Assembly (NCBI RefSeq): GCF_002221505.1
Contig: NZ_CP011036.1
Span: 3,038,001-3,102,000, forward strand
Direction: 5' to 3'
Source: Pseudoalteromonas nigrifaciens
GTDB lineage: Bacteria; Pseudomonadota; Gammaproteobacteria; Enterobacterales; Alteromonadaceae
Length of the DNA: 64,000 nt
A model generated the notes under the pieces. The model saw nothing but the letters and a program-made list of their open reading frames with translations, searched no databases and was not told where the DNA came from. Of the stretch, positions 17,993-29,371 are shown piece after piece. Every line of letters starts with the position of its first letter. Positions within the stretch are counted from its first letter, which is position 1. The position numbers and the translations under genes were made by a program.

Positions 17993-18990
17993 GTGCGCTC
18001 CTTAGCCAAGCGCTCAACCACTTTAGGAGCAATGGTATTTTGTATAAATAAGCCAAGGGCCTGTAGCTCTGAATAATTAGCAGCTACCTCTACAATGTAT
18101 GCAAGTGTAGGAAGTATATTAGCCAAATAACCTTTTTTACCATCACGTAAATACAAACGACAAAAAATACCTGCCGCTTTTAAATGGCGCTGTAAACCGG
18201 TTAAATCAAACCAATATTTAAATTCATTAAAGGTAACATTAGCAATTAAACCTTGGCGATTAAATTCATCGTATCCGTATTTAACTAAATGAGTTAATTC
18301 GCTCTCTGGCAGTTTAAAATAGCAATCGCGTAACAAAGATACCAAGTCGTAACACAACGGCCCGCGTACAGCATCTTGATAATCTATGATCGCCCATTGC
18401 TGGTTGCAGCGCATAATATTACGACTATGGTAATCGCGGTGCATGGTAACGCTAGGCTGAGCAAGCATGGTATTACTAAGCAGATCACAGCTTGTTTGCC
18501 ACAGCATTTGTTGCTCTGCTGTTAGTTCACAATCAATGAAGTCATGCATTAACCACTGGCTGAATATGCCAAGCTCAACAGCTATAAACTTTTTATCATA
18601 AGCTTGCATAGCAGCGGCTGCAGGTGTTTTTGCCCACTGTACGCTCAGCTTAATTAATTGCTGGTAATACTCGGTGCGGTGCTCATCATCAAGCATGTCT
18701 GCTAGGTGCGTGCTGCCTAAGTCACTTAAAATAAAAAAACCTTGCTGCTCGTCACTGGCAATAATAGCGGGCAATAAAAATCCTTGCTGCGTAAATACGC
18801 TATTAAGCGAGATATACGGCGCATTATTTACTTTAAGCGGATCGGAATCCATCACTATAAAGCTGTTATTAGCACAATTTAAGCGATAATAACGACGAAA
18901 ACTCGCATCGGCAGTAATTGCCGCTAACGTGCATTGTTGCTCACTAAAGTGAGTATTTATAAAGAGTTGTAAGCGTTCAAAACGTGTCAT
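17989..18990 (-). CDS. amgK: Anomeric MurNAc/GlcNAc kinase AmgK
   Basis: A 333-residue aminoglycoside-phosphotransferase-fold kinase. The catalytic loop is TMHRDYHSRNIM and the metal-binding motif AIIDYQDAVRGP. AmgK phosphorylates the anomeric carbon of MurNAc (and GlcNAc), feeding MurU, so recycled cell-wall sugar re-enters peptidoglycan synthesis. It overlaps murU by 4 bases (ATGA-type coupling) and diverges from lptD with about 90 bases between, which must contain both promoters. Confidence 0.9.
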   Translation of the reverse strand: MTRFERLQLFINTHFSEQQCTLAAITADASFRRYYRLNCANNSFIVMDSDPLKVNNAPYISLNSVFTQQGFLLPAIIASDEQQGFFILSDLGSTHLADMLDDEHRTEYYQQLIKLSVQWAKTPAAAAMQAYDKKFIAVELGIFSQWLMHDFIDCELTAEQQMLWQTSCDLLSNTMLAQPSVTMHRDYHSRNIMRCNQQWAIIDYQDAVRGPLCYDLVSLLRDCYFKLPESELTHLVKYGYDEFNRQGLIANVTFNEFKYWFDLTGLQRHLKAAGIFCRLYLRDGKKGYLANILPTLAYIVEVAANYSELQALGLFIQNTIAPKVVERLAKERT

Positions 18991-19083
18991 TTTATAAGCT
19001 ATCTATTTTTCACTAATTACTTTGCCATTGTTTTCCTTTATTATGTCTACTTGAAATTAATCACAGCGTATAAAGGTCGATAA

Positions 19084-21330
19084 ATGAGCAAAACCTGGGG
19101 CATATTGATGCTAAGCGTACTGAGCGCACCATCGCTTGCCGAAACTGAACTGACACACAAGTTTTGTGGCACTTCAATGCAAACCAGAGCTTGGCAACCG
19201 CTTCCTGGCTTAAAGCTAGGTATGGTTGATATTCGCGCTAACGACGTAGAGCTTTTAGGCACACAAAGCGCTGAATTTACTGGTAATGTTGATATTAACA
19301 CCGTTAATATGAGTTTGTCCGCACAAACTGCACTAATCGATAAACAACGCGGTTTACTCAATGCTACTGGGCCAATTACTTATCGCGACAAAATAAGCGA
19401 AGTTAACAGCACTGGCCTCAACGCCGATTTAAATAATTCAGCAATCAGCTTACTTGGTGCACAATATAGCCTAACACAACAGCTAGGCAAAGGTGGCGCT
19501 GAAAAACTCACCGTTGATGAGTCTGGCTTAATGCTAATGAATGCAAGCTTTACTGCTTGCCCTGGCGAAGTACCTGTGTGGGCCATTGAAGCCGACGAAA
19601 TTAACCTTTCTCGCGAAGAAGGCTGGGGCGAAACCTATAATGCGGTTTTACGCATCCTAGATACGCCGGTTTTATATTTACCTTATTTTACCTTTCCGCT
19701 TGATGAGCGCCGTAAATCTGGGTTACTTACGCCTAGTTTTTCAAGCTCAGATCGCTATGGTTTAGAAACTATTACGCCTTACTACTGGAATATCGCTCCC
19801 AATTTAGATGCCACCATTACCCCGCGTTATATGTCGCGTAAAGGTTTACAACTGCAAACTGAATTTAGATATTTAACCCAAGAGCATGAAGGCTTAGTGG
19901 GTATTGAATATTTAAATAAAGATGATTCAGACCCCGATCTTGGCGATCGTTATATGTTTCATTGGCAACAAAAAAGCTATTTAGGTGAAAACTGGCGCGC
20001 TAATGTTGATATAACAAACGTGAGTGACGACAACTACTTAACTGATTTAGACTCTAATTATGCCAGTAAAACCGATACTCAATTGTACAGAACAGGCTCG
20101 CTTACTCATATGGGCGACACTTGGCGTACCGATATTACAGTACAAAACTTTGAAGTACTGGGAGATCACTTAGAGTCTTATACCGCTTTGCCACAAATTA
20201 GTTTTACCCAAACCGCACCTTGGCAATACGACAACTTTGATTTTAGTGTATCGGGAGAAGTGAGCCACTTTACTAATAGCTCAGCTATTATTGATCAAGC
20301 TACTCGAATACATATTGAGCCAAAAGCTCGCTTTGATTATAAAGAACATGCATGGTCGTTTTTATCAGAAGTAAGCATATTACAAACAAACTACAAACAG
20401 CATGGTGATTTAGAAGGTACTCAATACAGCGAAAGCGTATCGCGTACACTGCCAAAAGTACGTTTGTATACACAACTTAATTTTGAGCGCGAAACCTCCT
20501 ACTTTATTGATGACGGTATTCAAACTTTAGAGCCACAGCTACAATATTTATATACCCCTAATGAAGATCAATCTGATATTGGCTTATTTGATACTGCCAA
20601 ACTACAAGATGATTTTTTTGGTTTATTTAGAGACACACGCTTTTCAGGTGTTGATAGAATAGCTGCTGCTAACCAATTTACCTTAGGTGCAACGACTCGG
20701 TTATTTGACAAAAAACACCAAGAAGTATTTAATTTTAGCGCCGGACAAATATTTTATTTAAGCGATTCAGCCAAACCTACAGAGCAAGGATTAAACTCAG
20801 ACACCAACTACAATGCCTTGTTTGCAGCACAAACCATGGTACATTGGCATCGTCGCTGGTATTTATCTGCGGGTATTCAGTATGATACTGACGGTAAACA
20901 AATTATTCAGTCTAACGTAACGCTCGACTATAAAGGCGACGATAATGAGCTAGTTCAATTGAACCATCGGTATTCAGATGATGTCTCAGGTAATGCAATT
21001 GAACAAACAGGCTTATTTACAAGCATTCCAGTGAGCGACGAATGGCAGTTTATTGCAAGCTATCACCGCGACCTTGAAAATAACCGCAGTATCGAAGTGT
21101 TAAGCGGACTACAGTATGAATCGTGCTGTTGGGCATTTCAAATTACTGGCCATCGCCAAATTGTTACCGACTTAAATCAGTCTATAGGGCAACAACAGGC
21201 GACTTTTGATTCAAGCATTCGTTTGAATTTTGTTTTAAAAGGGTTAGGTAGTAAAAGCCGTTATGATGCTAAAAAATTATTACAACAAGGTATTTTTGGT
21301 TATCGTAGACCGTATTTTCTTAATGACTAG
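19084..21330 (+). CDS. lptD: LPS-assembly outer-membrane protein LptD
   Basis: A 748-residue beta-barrel protein that inserts lipopolysaccharide into the outer leaflet together with LptE. A 19-residue signal peptide ends at PSLA. The N-terminal periplasmic jellyroll (about 45-170) is followed by the barrel with RRKSGLLTPSFSSSDRYG and many alternating strands. The four disulfide cysteines of the family are present: C28, C159, C681 and C682 (ESCCWAF). It heads the set lptD-surA-pdxA-rsmA-apaG-apaH; SurA chaperones its own neighbour's assembly. Length is close to the family norm. Confidence 0.97.
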   Translation: MSKTWGILMLSVLSAPSLAETELTHKFCGTSMQTRAWQPLPGLKLGMVDIRANDVELLGTQSAEFTGNVDINTVNMSLSAQTALIDKQRGLLNATGPITYRDKISEVNSTGLNADLNNSAISLLGAQYSLTQQLGKGGAEKLTVDESGLMLMNASFTACPGEVPVWAIEADEINLSREEGWGETYNAVLRILDTPVLYLPYFTFPLDERRKSGLLTPSFSSSDRYGLETITPYYWNIAPNLDATITPRYMSRKGLQLQTEFRYLTQEHEGLVGIEYLNKDDSDPDLGDRYMFHWQQKSYLGENWRANVDITNVSDDNYLTDLDSNYASKTDTQLYRTGSLTHMGDTWRTDITVQNFEVLGDHLESYTALPQISFTQTAPWQYDNFDFSVSGEVSHFTNSSAIIDQATRIHIEPKARFDYKEHAWSFLSEVSILQTNYKQHGDLEGTQYSESVSRTLPKVRLYTQLNFERETSYFIDDGIQTLEPQLQYLYTPNEDQSDIGLFDTAKLQDDFFGLFRDTRFSGVDRIAAANQFTLGATTRLFDKKHQEVFNFSAGQIFYLSDSAKPTEQGLNSDTNYNALFAAQTMVHWHRRWYLSAGIQYDTDGKQIIQSNVTLDYKGDDNELVQLNHRYSDDVSGNAIEQTGLFTSIPVSDEWQFIASYHRDLENNRSIEVLSGLQYESCCWAFQITGHRQIVTDLNQSIGQQQATFDSSIRLNFVLKGLGSKSRYDAKKLLQQGIFGYRRPYFLND

Positions 21331-21428
21331 GACACTATTTTTAAAGTTAAAGTAGTATTAATTAACGCTAAAAATTGAGTATTCCCTAGGATCACAACAG
21401 TACTATTAGCAAGAGTAGTAAAAAGAAT

Positions 21429-22724
21429 ATGAATTTAAAAAAATTATTAACATCAGCAGTTTTAAGTATTAGCTTATGCCAAAGCGCATTTGCAGCTCCG
21501 GTTGAAATCGACAAAGTTATTGGCATAGTCAACCAAGGAGTTATTTTAAAAAGTGAAGTGGACACCATAGTTAACCGTGTTAAAAAGCAAGCTGAAGAAC
21601 AGAGTCAGGAGCTTCCTAAAGACGAAACATTACGTGTCCAGGCCGTAGAGCGATTAGTTAACCAAACACTCATGATGCAAATGGCTGAGCGTATGGGGTT
21701 AGAGATTTCAGACAGCCAACTAGATCAAACACTTGCAAGTATGGCTAAAGAGCAAGGCGGTAGCATTGCAGATTTACGTCGTACTATTGAGGGCTCGGGA
21801 GAAAGCTTTCAAGCATACCGTGAAGAAATTCGTAAAGAGATCACTACGCAACAAGTTATGCGCGCCAATGTTGATCGCCGTGTTTATGTAAGCGAGCAAG
21901 AAGTAGATAACTTACTAAAAATTATGGAAAGCCAAGGTCAAAACGCAGAAGAGTATGACATTGGCCATATTTTAATTGATATTCCTAGTGATGCTAGCGC
22001 CGATGAAATTGCGTCAGCTAAAACGCGCGCAGACAAAGTAATTGAATTACTTAATGACGAGCAAGAATTTAAACGCATTGCTATTTCATCATCAAGCGGC
22101 TCTCAAGCACTTGAAGGTGGACAACTAGGTTGGATGGGCATTAACGAAATGCCGTCGTTATTTGCTGAAGCCGTAAAAGGTAAAAAGCAAGGCGCTATTA
22201 TTGGTCCGCTGCGCTCTGGTGCTGGTTTTCATATTATAAAAGTCCAAGATGTTCGTGGTCGTCAAGTTGTAGAAACAACTGAAACTCGCTCACGTCATAT
22301 TTTAATAAAACCATCTATTATTTTAAGTGAAGAAAAAGCACGTAGTATGCTTGCCGGTTTTGTAAAAGACTTACGCGCTGATAAAGCCGACTTTGCAAAA
22401 CTTGCTAAAGAATACTCAGAAGATCCAGGCTCAGCCCTTAAAGGTGGTGAGTACGATTGGGCTGATCCAACTAGCTATGTTCCTGCCTTTAGAGATACTT
22501 TATTATCACTTAAGCAAAATGAAATTAGCGAACCATTTAGAAGCCAATTCGGTTGGCATATTGTGCAGTTACTCGATACCCGTGTAGCTGATAAAACCGA
22601 GCAAGCTAAACGCAACCGCGCCCATGGCATGCTATTTAATCGTAAATTTAAAGAAGAAAGCTTTAACTGGCAGCAAGAAATGCGCGAACAAGCCCATGTT
22701 GAAATTTTCCCAATAGACGAATAA
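21429..22724 (+). CDS. surA: Periplasmic chaperone and peptidyl-prolyl isomerase SurA
   Basis: A 431-residue protein with a 22-residue signal peptide ending QSAFA. The SurA N-terminal domain starts [20 protein letters not shown]; two parvulin domains follow (about 175-275, with [16 protein letters not shown], and about 285-385, with SRHILIKPS and GGEYDWADP). It carries unfolded outer-membrane proteins, including LptD, across the periplasm. Same strand as lptD with about 100 bases between, and only two bases separate it from pdxA. Confidence 0.97.
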   Translation: MNLKKLLTSAVLSISLCQSAFAAPVEIDKVIGIVNQGVILKSEVDTIVNRVKKQAEEQSQELPKDETLRVQAVERLVNQTLMMQMAERMGLEISDSQLDQTLASMAKEQGGSIADLRRTIEGSGESFQAYREEIRKEITTQQVMRANVDRRVYVSEQEVDNLLKIMESQGQNAEEYDIGHILIDIPSDASADEIASAKTRADKVIELLNDEQEFKRIAISSSSGSQALEGGQLGWMGINEMPSLFAEAVKGKKQGAIIGPLRSGAGFHIIKVQDVRGRQVVETTETRSRHILIKPSIILSEEKARSMLAGFVKDLRADKADFAKLAKEYSEDPGSALKGGEYDWADPTSYVPAFRDTLLSLKQNEISEPFRSQFGWHIVQLLDTRVADKTEQAKRNRAHGMLFNRKFKEESFNWQQEMREQAHVEIFPIDE

Positions 22725-22726
22725 CT

Positions 22727-23719
22727 ATGACATTACGTATCGCAATTACCCCTGGTGAGCCTGCGGGCATTGGTCCAGATTTACTGTTAAAACTTGCCCA
22801 ACAAACTTGGGACGCACAGCTTGTTGCCATTGCCGACGCGAATATGCTTAAGCAACGTGCTAAACATTTAGGCTTAAGTATAAAGCTAATAGAGTTTGAT
22901 CAGCACGCTGCAGCAACGCCTGCACCAGCAGGAAGCCTTTACCTACATCAAGTAGATGTAGCTGAGCCTGTAGAGCTAGGTGTGCTTAACGATGCTAATG
23001 GCCAATACGTATTAGACACTTTGCGTATTGCCAGTGAAAAAAACATGGATGGCACTTTTGCAGCAGTTGTTACCGGCCCTGTACATAAAGGTATTATTAA
23101 TAAAGCCGGTATTTCGTTTAGTGGCCACACCGAGTATTTTGCACAACAGTCGAATACCGCAGATGTAGTAATGATGCTTGCTACGCAAGGCCTAAGAGTA
23201 GCGCTGGTAACGACGCATATTCCACTTGCCTATGTATCGCGTGCTATTACAGAGGATCGGCTAATCAAAGTAGCGAGTATTTTAAACCACGACTTACAAA
23301 CTAAGTTTGGTATAGAAAAGCCGCGTATTTTAGTCTGTGGTTTAAATCCTCATGCTGGTGAAGATGGCCATTTAGGCCGTGAAGAAATAGATACCATTAT
23401 TCCAACACTTGAAATACTTAACAACCAAGGTATGAACCTGATTGGTCCACTCCCTGCCGACACTTTATTTCAAGATAAATACCTAAATGAAGCCGATGCC
23501 GTATTAGCTATGTATCACGATCAGGGGCTACCTGTGCTAAAATACAAGGGATTTGGTAACTCGGTAAATATTACCTTAGGTTTACCATTTATTCGCACCT
23601 CAGTAGATCATGGTACTGCTCTGGATTTGGCAGGCAAAGGTACTGCTGATGTTGGCAGTTTTGAATTAGCGATCCGCGAAGCAATTAAGCTCGCCCAAGA
23701 GAAAGCACAAAATCAATGA
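22727..23719 (+). CDS. pdxA: 4-hydroxythreonine-4-phosphate dehydrogenase PdxA
   Basis: A 330-residue enzyme of pyridoxal phosphate synthesis, oxidising 4-phosphohydroxy-threonine with NAD. Motifs: [13 protein letters not shown] at the start, [19 protein letters not shown] (metal histidine), [13 protein letters not shown] and [13 protein letters not shown]. Length matches the family (about 329). The stop overlaps the rsmA start (ATGA), showing operon coupling. Confidence 0.97.
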   Translation: MTLRIAITPGEPAGIGPDLLLKLAQQTWDAQLVAIADANMLKQRAKHLGLSIKLIEFDQHAAATPAPAGSLYLHQVDVAEPVELGVLNDANGQYVLDTLRIASEKNMDGTFAAVVTGPVHKGIINKAGISFSGHTEYFAQQSNTADVVMMLATQGLRVALVTTHIPLAYVSRAITEDRLIKVASILNHDLQTKFGIEKPRILVCGLNPHAGEDGHLGREEIDTIIPTLEILNNQGMNLIGPLPADTLFQDKYLNEADAVLAMYHDQGLPVLKYKGFGNSVNITLGLPFIRTSVDHGTALDLAGKGTADVGSFELAIREAIKLAQEKAQNQ

Positions 23720-24522
23720 CCGATAAAGTACATTTAGGACACCGCGCCCGTAAACGTTTTGGACAAAACTTTTTATTTGATGACATGATCATCGGTAAAA
23801 TAGTGAGCGCAATCGATCCTAAACCAGAAGATAACCTAGTAGAGATTGGTCCAGGCCTTGGCGCAATTACTGAACCGGTAGCCGAATTAAGCGGCCATTT
23901 AACGGTTGTAGAATTAGATAAAGATTTGGCACAGCGTTTAATTGAACACCCATTTTTGGGACCTAAATTAACCGTAAACCAAGGCGATGCAATGACCTTT
24001 GATTTTGCAAGCTTGGTGAGAGATGACAAAAAACTAAAAGTGTTTGGTAACTTACCGTATAACATTTCGACTCCGTTATTATTTCATCTTTTTGAATTTG
24101 CAGACAATATTGAGCACATGCACTTTATGCTGCAAAAAGAAGTAGTAAAACGCATGGTTGCAGGCCCGGGGAGCAAAACCTTTGGTCGTTTAAGCGTAAT
24201 GACTCAGTACTACTGTAATGCAATGCCGGTTATAGAAGTACCGCCTGAGTGCTTTAAACCTGCGCCTAAAGTAGATTCGGCGGTTATTCGCTTAATCCCT
24301 AAAAAGCCTGAACAACGCACTGCAAAAAGCGTGAAAATTTTAAATAACGTTTGCCTAGAAGCTTTTAACCAGCGTCGTAAAACACTACGCAATAGTTTAA
24401 GCAACTTACTAACTGCGGATGAGCTAACCAGCATTGGCATAGATGTTACTTTGCGTGCTGAGCGCTTATCGTTACAACAATTTATTGACATAGCAAATTG
24501 GATTTATGACAACAAGCAGTAA
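23716..24522 (+). CDS. rsmA: 16S rRNA dimethyladenosine transferase RsmA (KsgA)
   Basis: A 268-residue SAM-dependent methyltransferase that dimethylates A1518 and A1519 of 16S rRNA. Motifs: RKRFGQNFL at the N-terminus, SAM-binding [12 protein letters not shown] and the catalytic NLPYNIS. The C-terminal helical domain contains [12 protein letters not shown]. Overlaps pdxA by 4 bases and apaG by 17. Confidence 0.97.
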   Translation: MTDKVHLGHRARKRFGQNFLFDDMIIGKIVSAIDPKPEDNLVEIGPGLGAITEPVAELSGHLTVVELDKDLAQRLIEHPFLGPKLTVNQGDAMTFDFASLVRDDKKLKVFGNLPYNISTPLLFHLFEFADNIEHMHFMLQKEVVKRMVAGPGSKTFGRLSVMTQYYCNAMPVIEVPPECFKPAPKVDSAVIRLIPKKPEQRTAKSVKILNNVCLEAFNQRRKTLRNSLSNLLTADELTSIGIDVTLRAERLSLQQFIDIANWIYDNKQ

Positions 24523-24895
24523 TATTGGATCGCCTGTAAAGGTATCTGTTGAAACATTTTATGTAGAAGAGCAGTCGCAACCTGAACTCGAAAAGTTTGT
24601 ATTTGCTTATTCTGTAACCATTAAAAACCACAGTTTGTGTAGCGCTAAATTACTGAGCCGTTATTGGTTAATTACCGATGCAAATGGCAAAGAAATTGAA
24701 GTGCAAGGCGAAGGTGTGGTCGGCGAAAACCCAGTTATAGCACCCGGCGAAAGTTATAAATATACCAGTGGGGCAATACTAGATACCCCGGTAGGTACTA
24801 TGCAAGGGCACTATACGTTACGTAACGAGTTTGGCACTGAGTTTAAAGCGCCTATTAACGTGTTTCGTTTAGCCTGCCCTAACATACTGCACTAG
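24506..24895 (+). CDS. apaG: ApaG protein
   Basis: A 129-residue ApaG-fold (fibronectin III-like) protein: [55 protein letters not shown]. Cobalt and magnesium resistance and a nucleotide-binding role have been proposed, but its molecular role is not clear. The start lies inside the 3' end of rsmA (17-base overlap), and apaH follows after 12 bases. Confidence 0.96.
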   Translation: MTTSSNIGSPVKVSVETFYVEEQSQPELEKFVFAYSVTIKNHSLCSAKLLSRYWLITDANGKEIEVQGEGVVGENPVIAPGESYKYTSGAILDTPVGTMQGHYTLRNEFGTEFKAPINVFRLACPNILH

Positions 24896-24907
24896 TACAC
24901 TATACAC

Positions 24908-25726
24908 ATGGCTGACTACGCAATAGGTGATTTGCAAGGCTGCTTTAACGAGTTTAACGCGTTACTCCAACGCGTTAACTTTAATCCAAGTAAAGATCAT
25001 CTCTACTTGGTGGGCGATATAGTCGCTCGAGGCCCTGACTCACTAGCCTGTTTAGAGTACTTATACAAACACCAAAATAGCATTACAGTTACGCTAGGCA
25101 ATCATGACTTACACCTGATTGCCTGCTATCTACTTAATAAACCACCCAACCCTAATGATAAATTAGCAGCTGTATTCAATAGCACTAAACTCCCCCACTA
25201 TATTGCATTTTTACAAACTCAGCCTTTGGCACTTTACCTTAAGCAGTACAATAGCTTTATATCCCATGCTGGGCTCAACCCTGACTGGTCGATAGCACAA
25301 GCCTTACAACATGCTCAGTTTGCTCAGCATTGTTACAGCTCGCCTAAAGCGCATGACTTTTTTGCAAACATGTACCAACCTCACCCCATTAATAACCCTA
25401 ATGAACTTAATAACTATGAAAAGTTTAGATACATAGTTAACTACTTTACCCGTATGCGATTTTTAACTGCCGATAACCAACTCGACTTAAGTGCAAAAGG
25501 AGAAGTAACAAGTGGCAATAACTTAACCCCTTGGTTTATGCATCCAGCAATAACAACGGCTAAACAAACGCTTATTTTTGGCCACTGGGCAGCATTAAAT
25601 GGTAAAACACCTCATAATCATTTATTAGCCTTAGACACCGGATGTGTTTGGGGAGGCGCCATGACCTTAATAGAATTAAAAAGCAAACAAAAAACTGTAG
25701 AAAAATCACAACTTTCGTCTAAATAA
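24908..25726 (+). CDS. apaH: Symmetrical diadenosine tetraphosphatase ApaH
   Basis: A 272-residue metallophosphoesterase cutting Ap4A to two ADP. Motifs: GDLQGCFNEF, LVGDIVARGPDS, TLGNHDLHLI, SHAGLNPDW and FGHWAALNG. Length matches E. coli (280). Last gene of the lptD set; no clear terminator was found after it. Confidence 0.96.
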   Translation: MADYAIGDLQGCFNEFNALLQRVNFNPSKDHLYLVGDIVARGPDSLACLEYLYKHQNSITVTLGNHDLHLIACYLLNKPPNPNDKLAAVFNSTKLPHYIAFLQTQPLALYLKQYNSFISHAGLNPDWSIAQALQHAQFAQHCYSSPKAHDFFANMYQPHPINNPNELNNYEKFRYIVNYFTRMRFLTADNQLDLSAKGEVTSGNNLTPWFMHPAITTAKQTLIFGHWAALNGKTPHNHLLALDTGCVWGGAMTLIELKSKQKTVEKSQLSSK

Positions 25727-25978
25727 ACTGAAATAAAGTAATACATCTGTTAAGTTTAATGTCGCATGTTGAAACTTTGTAACTACAACCTGTTCACATT
25801 AAGTTGGCATTATATTTAGTAGCAAAAATAGCACTCCTATAATTAGAGCTACGCATGGCCATTGCTTAATTAAAAATAATCAACACAGATTAAACAATTA
25901 AAATTAACTTTAATTACTTAACTTATTGCAATACAAGCCGATAAGTTTTAACTGATATACTTTAGAATGGAAATCCGT

Positions 25979-27994
25979 ATGAATTTAACAGTGAGCCAGC
26001 GTATTTGGGGTGGATTTATTTTCATCACTCTACTGCTTTTAATAATTGGCGGTAACTCTTTAATAAAAATAGCAAATATTGATCGCTCCACCCAAAAAGT
26101 AAATCAGTTGTCGCTGCCCGCTTTAAATAAAAGCGCTGAATTACAAGCCGAGTTTATTTTAATGAGCAAAGCTGCTCAAGCTAGTTTTTATACCTCTTCT
26201 GCAGAGCAACTAGAACCAATAAAAAACCAAGTGCTCGAACAAAAGCAGTTATTCAATACGCTGCATAGTGAATTACAAGAAGTGGTTAAAAACGATCCAC
26301 TATTGAGTAAAAGTAGCCAACAAGTTGAAACAACCTATTTAAGTTTTTTAAGCACGGTAGAGGGCTTACTTGCCGACAAAGCTAAACAGCTAGCACTGAA
26401 TAAAATGTTAAAAGCGCAACTAGAAAGCATAGAGCTTGCCGCCGAAGATGCAAACTCAATTGTACTCGATATTATTGATATAAACGGCTTAGAGCAAAGT
26501 AACCCACGCGCTTACCAGGCTGCTAATAATCTTGAAAACAATTTTATGTCTGTAGTAAGCAACAGTACCGACATGCTAACGGTTAAAACGCTTAATACCT
26601 TAGATATTGTAAAAAATGAACAAGTATACTACTTCGAAGAAGTGACCCGCACCATAGCGCTAATTAAACCAGCCATAGAGCAAAGCCATAGTGGTTTATA
26701 CAATAGTCTAAAAGAATACGTAGACACGCTAGAGAGCAACATTGTAGGTAACAATAGCCTTGCTGCGAATAAAAAACGCTTAATCGATGCAATTAGCCTT
26801 ACTGAACGTGAACTTGCAGAGTCTGAGCAAGCAACTAAAACAGCGCTAAATCAAATTGACGTACTTGTAAAACAAGCCAGCGATGTTGCTTTTTCATTGC
26901 AAAAAGGGGTGCGCAGCGACGTAGATTCTGCAAACTTGTGGACTTGGATAGGCATGATAATAGCCACCATAATTGCAATTATCGTGGCAGTCGTTACAGT
27001 TAATCGTATTACTAAACCACTGGCTGAAGTTAACCGCATTTTAGATATTGTAGCAAGTGGCGATATGACACAGCGCTTAGATGACAGTGCCAAAGATGAG
27101 TTTGGTGAGCTATCTAAAAGCTGTAACACCTTAATTGATAGCCTTCGCAGTTTAATTAAAGGCATTATTTCACGCTCAACTCAGCTTGCAGCTGCATCAG
27201 AGCAAACCTCAACAATTACTGGCGAATCAAGTAAAGCAATTCGTAATCAGCAAGCACAAGTTGAACAGGCAGCTACAGCAACAACAGAAATGAGTAGTAC
27301 ATCACAAACGGTAAGTAATAGCGCTCAACAGGCGTTACATGAGATTAAAAATGCCGATAAAGAAGCCGAGCGCGTTAAAGACATTTCAAATCAAAATAAA
27401 GCCACTATCGAGCAACTAGCTTACGAAGTTGATGAAGCGTCGAATGTTATTAATAAGCTCCACAAAGACAGCGCATCGATTGGCAGTATATTAGATGTGA
27501 TTCGCGGTATTGCTGATCAAACAAACTTATTGGCATTAAATGCCGCGATTGAAGCAGCGCGTGCAGGTGAGTATGGGCGAGGCTTTGCTGTAGTAGCAGA
27601 TGAAGTACGCTCTCTGGCAAGTAAAACACAAGAATCAACCCAAGAGATTCAATCTATGATTGAGTCACTACAAAGCGGTGCAGAAGCCGCTGTATCGGCT
27701 ATGGAAAAAGGTAAACAACAAGCCGTGTCGTGTGTTAAGCAAAGCGATTTAGCAAGCAGCGCTCTCGACTCGATTACTTTAGCCGTATCGCAAGCGCATA
27801 ACGTGAGTGAAGAAATATCAACGGCAGCGCAAGAGCAACAACAAGTATCACAAGAAATAAGTGAGCGCTTAGAGTCCATTGTTGCTATAGCCGAGCAAAC
27901 CGCTGAGGGCGCAATACAAACGACCATATCAAGTTCAGAAGTAGCAAAACTAGCAGAAGAACTTAGGTTATCAGTAGAGAACTTTAAGGTTTAA
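25979..27994 (+). CDS. Methyl-accepting chemotaxis protein
   Basis: About 671 residues from the ATG at 25979, preferred over one four codons upstream because a GGAAA ribosome site precedes it. Membrane helix 1 (about 12-30), a long helical periplasmic domain of about 290 residues (helical-bundle type, possibly HBM), helix 2 ([18 protein letters not shown]), a HAMP domain ([20 protein letters not shown]) and a signalling coiled coil. The receptor tip [20 protein letters not shown] is intact. It senses an unknown ligand and controls CheA. Single gene with a strong terminator shared with rfaH. Confidence 0.93.
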   Translation: MNLTVSQRIWGGFIFITLLLLIIGGNSLIKIANIDRSTQKVNQLSLPALNKSAELQAEFILMSKAAQASFYTSSAEQLEPIKNQVLEQKQLFNTLHSELQEVVKNDPLLSKSSQQVETTYLSFLSTVEGLLADKAKQLALNKMLKAQLESIELAAEDANSIVLDIIDINGLEQSNPRAYQAANNLENNFMSVVSNSTDMLTVKTLNTLDIVKNEQVYYFEEVTRTIALIKPAIEQSHSGLYNSLKEYVDTLESNIVGNNSLAANKKRLIDAISLTERELAESEQATKTALNQIDVLVKQASDVAFSLQKGVRSDVDSANLWTWIGMIIATIIAIIVAVVTVNRITKPLAEVNRILDIVASGDMTQRLDDSAKDEFGELSKSCNTLIDSLRSLIKGIISRSTQLAAASEQTSTITGESSKAIRNQQAQVEQAATATTEMSSTSQTVSNSAQQALHEIKNADKEAERVKDISNQNKATIEQLAYEVDEASNVINKLHKDSASIGSILDVIRGIADQTNLLALNAAIEAARAGEYGRGFAVVADEVRSLASKTQESTQEIQSMIESLQSGAEAAVSAMEKGKQQAVSCVKQSDLASSALDSITLAVSQAHNVSEEISTAAQEQQQVSQEISERLESIVAIAEQTAEGAIQTTISSSEVAKLAEELRLSVENFKV

Positions 27995-28014
27995 TTACTG
28001 CTATAAACATTTAT

Positions 28015-28049
28015 AAAAAGGGGAAGTAATTTATTACTTCCCCTTTTTT
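28015..28049. terminator. Bidirectional terminator between the chemoreceptor gene and rfaH
   Basis: A perfect 15-base stem (arm AAAAAGGGGAAGTAA) with a 4-base loop and A/T tracts on both sides, so it can stop transcription from either of the two convergent genes. Confidence 0.9.
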
Positions 28050-28050
28050 A

Positions 28051-28536
28051 TTAAATTTTGCTTATTGCTTGATTACTCACGCTAATTTCTATTTGTTTGT
28101 TAAGCAAATTAATGAACAAAATACTGCGCATATCGCCATCAGGCTCTTTATAAATAGCGTCAATATTTTTAAATGACTCATTGTTTACACTCACCAAGTC
28201 ACCGCTTTTAGGAACTTGCGATTCATGTGAGTGCGAACACTCTGCTTTAAGCTGATTAATTAACTCAACGGGCACACGCTGATATGCAGCACCATAAGTT
28301 ACAAAGCCACTTACTCCGCGGGTATTTTTTACCGCAAAAAAGTTACCATTCTCAGCTTCTAAACACACAAATACATAACCAGGAAATAAAGCAGACTGCT
28401 TAACAGTGCGGCGTCCTTTAACTAACTTTTCAGTAGTTAACTTTGGAAAAAATGACGCTATTCCTTGGTTTTTTAAATTAACCTGCGCACGCTCTTCTTG
28501 GCGAGGTTTACATACAACTAAATACCAACTTTCCAT
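28051..28536 (-). CDS. rfaH: Transcription antiterminator RfaH
   Basis: A 161-residue NusG paralogue. The start at 28536 gives MESWYLVVCKPRQEERAQ, the usual RfaH opening; an upstream in-frame start would add 13 unlikely residues. The NGN domain has FFPKLTTEKLVKGRR and LFPGYVFVCLE; the C-terminal domain ends in VSNQAISKI. RfaH is recruited to RNA polymerase at ops sites and prevents Rho termination in long surface-polysaccharide or virulence operons; no such target operon is in the window. Monocistronic. Confidence 0.93.
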   Translation of the reverse strand: MESWYLVVCKPRQEERAQVNLKNQGIASFFPKLTTEKLVKGRRTVKQSALFPGYVFVCLEAENGNFFAVKNTRGVSGFVTYGAAYQRVPVELINQLKAECSHSHESQVPKSGDLVSVNNESFKNIDAIYKEPDGDMRSILFINLLNKQIEISVSNQAISKI

Positions 28537-28803
28537 GGCAATTCCTACAGCCTGAGTTGAAGATAAGACAACCATAAACTAAATGAGCGCAGCATTATAC
28601 TCCTATGCAAACCTTTATGTAAAATAGCCCCACAGTAAATAAGTACTCACTTAGAAAAAGTGATTTAATACGCTGATAATCAAACGAGTAGGTTTTAATT
28701 GAGGGGTAAGCGCTGATATATTACAGCTATTAGAAGCAAGCTCTAAGCGAAAGCCAAGGGCAATATTAAACAATTAAGCTATTATTTTACGTAAATCAAA
28801 AAC

Positions 28804-28830
28804 AAAAAACCCAGCATAAGCTGGGTTTTT
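28804..28830 (-). terminator. Terminator after rpmG
   Basis: Stem CCCAGC / GCTGGG with loop ATAA, flanked by A and T runs; on the minus strand it follows rpmG by about 25 bases. Confidence 0.9.
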
Positions 28831-28852
28831 ACATTCTAATAGAAAACTAAAA

Positions 28853-29008
28853 TTACTTAATTTTAGCTTCTTTAAAAAGAACATGTTTACGAATCTTTGG
28901 ATCAAACTTTTTGATTTCCATCTTCTCAGGCATGTTACGTTTGTTCTTGTCGGTAGTGTAGAAAAAACCAGTACCGGCAGTTGAAACTAAACGGATTTTA
29001 TCGCGCAT
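28853..29008 (-). CDS. rpmG: 50S ribosomal protein L33
   Basis: A 51-residue ribosomal protein read directly from the sequence: start [19 protein letters not shown], then [18 protein letters not shown] and the tail [12 protein letters not shown]. It has no zinc-binding cysteines, so it is the zinc-independent L33 type. It follows rpmB by 11 bases and is co-transcribed with it, ending at a strong terminator. Confidence 0.97.
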
Positions 29009-29019
29009 GATTCAGATCC

Positions 29020-29256
29020 TTAAACTTTTACGCCGCGAGCACGGATTTCTGTAAGAACCGTGTCGATGCCTTTTTTATCGATAATACGCATACCTTTAGT
29101 AGTAGTGCGTAATGTTACAAAACGTTTTTCACTTTCAACCCAAAAACGGTGTGTTTGTAGGTTAGGTAGGAAACGACGTTTAGTCGCGTTTCTCGCGTGT
29201 GAACGGTGATTACCAACCGCAGGACGCTTACCTGTAACTTGACATACTTTAGCCAT
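29020..29256 (-). CDS. rpmB: 50S ribosomal protein L28
   Basis: A 78-residue protein starting [19 protein letters not shown] at 29256; an in-frame start 17 codons upstream would add a non-homologous leader. Conserved RNA-binding segments [18 protein letters not shown] and [12 protein letters not shown] are present. First gene of rpmB-rpmG, preceded by a strong promoter about 80 bases upstream. Confidence 0.97.
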   Translation of the reverse strand: MAKVCQVTGKRPAVGNHRSHARNATKRRFLPNLQTHRFWVESEKRFVTLRTTTKGMRIIDKKGIDTVLTEIRARGVKV

Positions 29257-29335
29257 GTCTATATATCTCCAATAACTTAGCTCGAGCTTAATTTTCCCTA
29301 AGGCCATGTAGTTGTGCCCTAGAGATAAATCGAAG

Positions 29336-29371
29336 GGCGCTCTTTATACAGCTTTTACAGGCGAAGATCAA
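29336..29371 (-). promoter_or_regulatory. Sigma70-type promoter of rpmB-rpmG with a GC-rich discriminator
   Basis: On the minus strand: -35 TTGATC (29366-29371), 17-base spacer, -10 TATAAA (29343-29348), then the discriminator GAGCGCCC. The early transcript can fold with GCGCCCT pairing to AGGGCAC (29314-29340). GC-rich discriminators are a known mark of ppGpp/DksA-repressed ribosomal promoters; that regulation is inferred here. Confidence 0.75.

Noticed and set aside
28576..28803. Possible tRNA or small RNA gene between rfaH and rpmG.
   Set aside because: No cloverleaf and no GTTCRA-type arm could be found on either strand.
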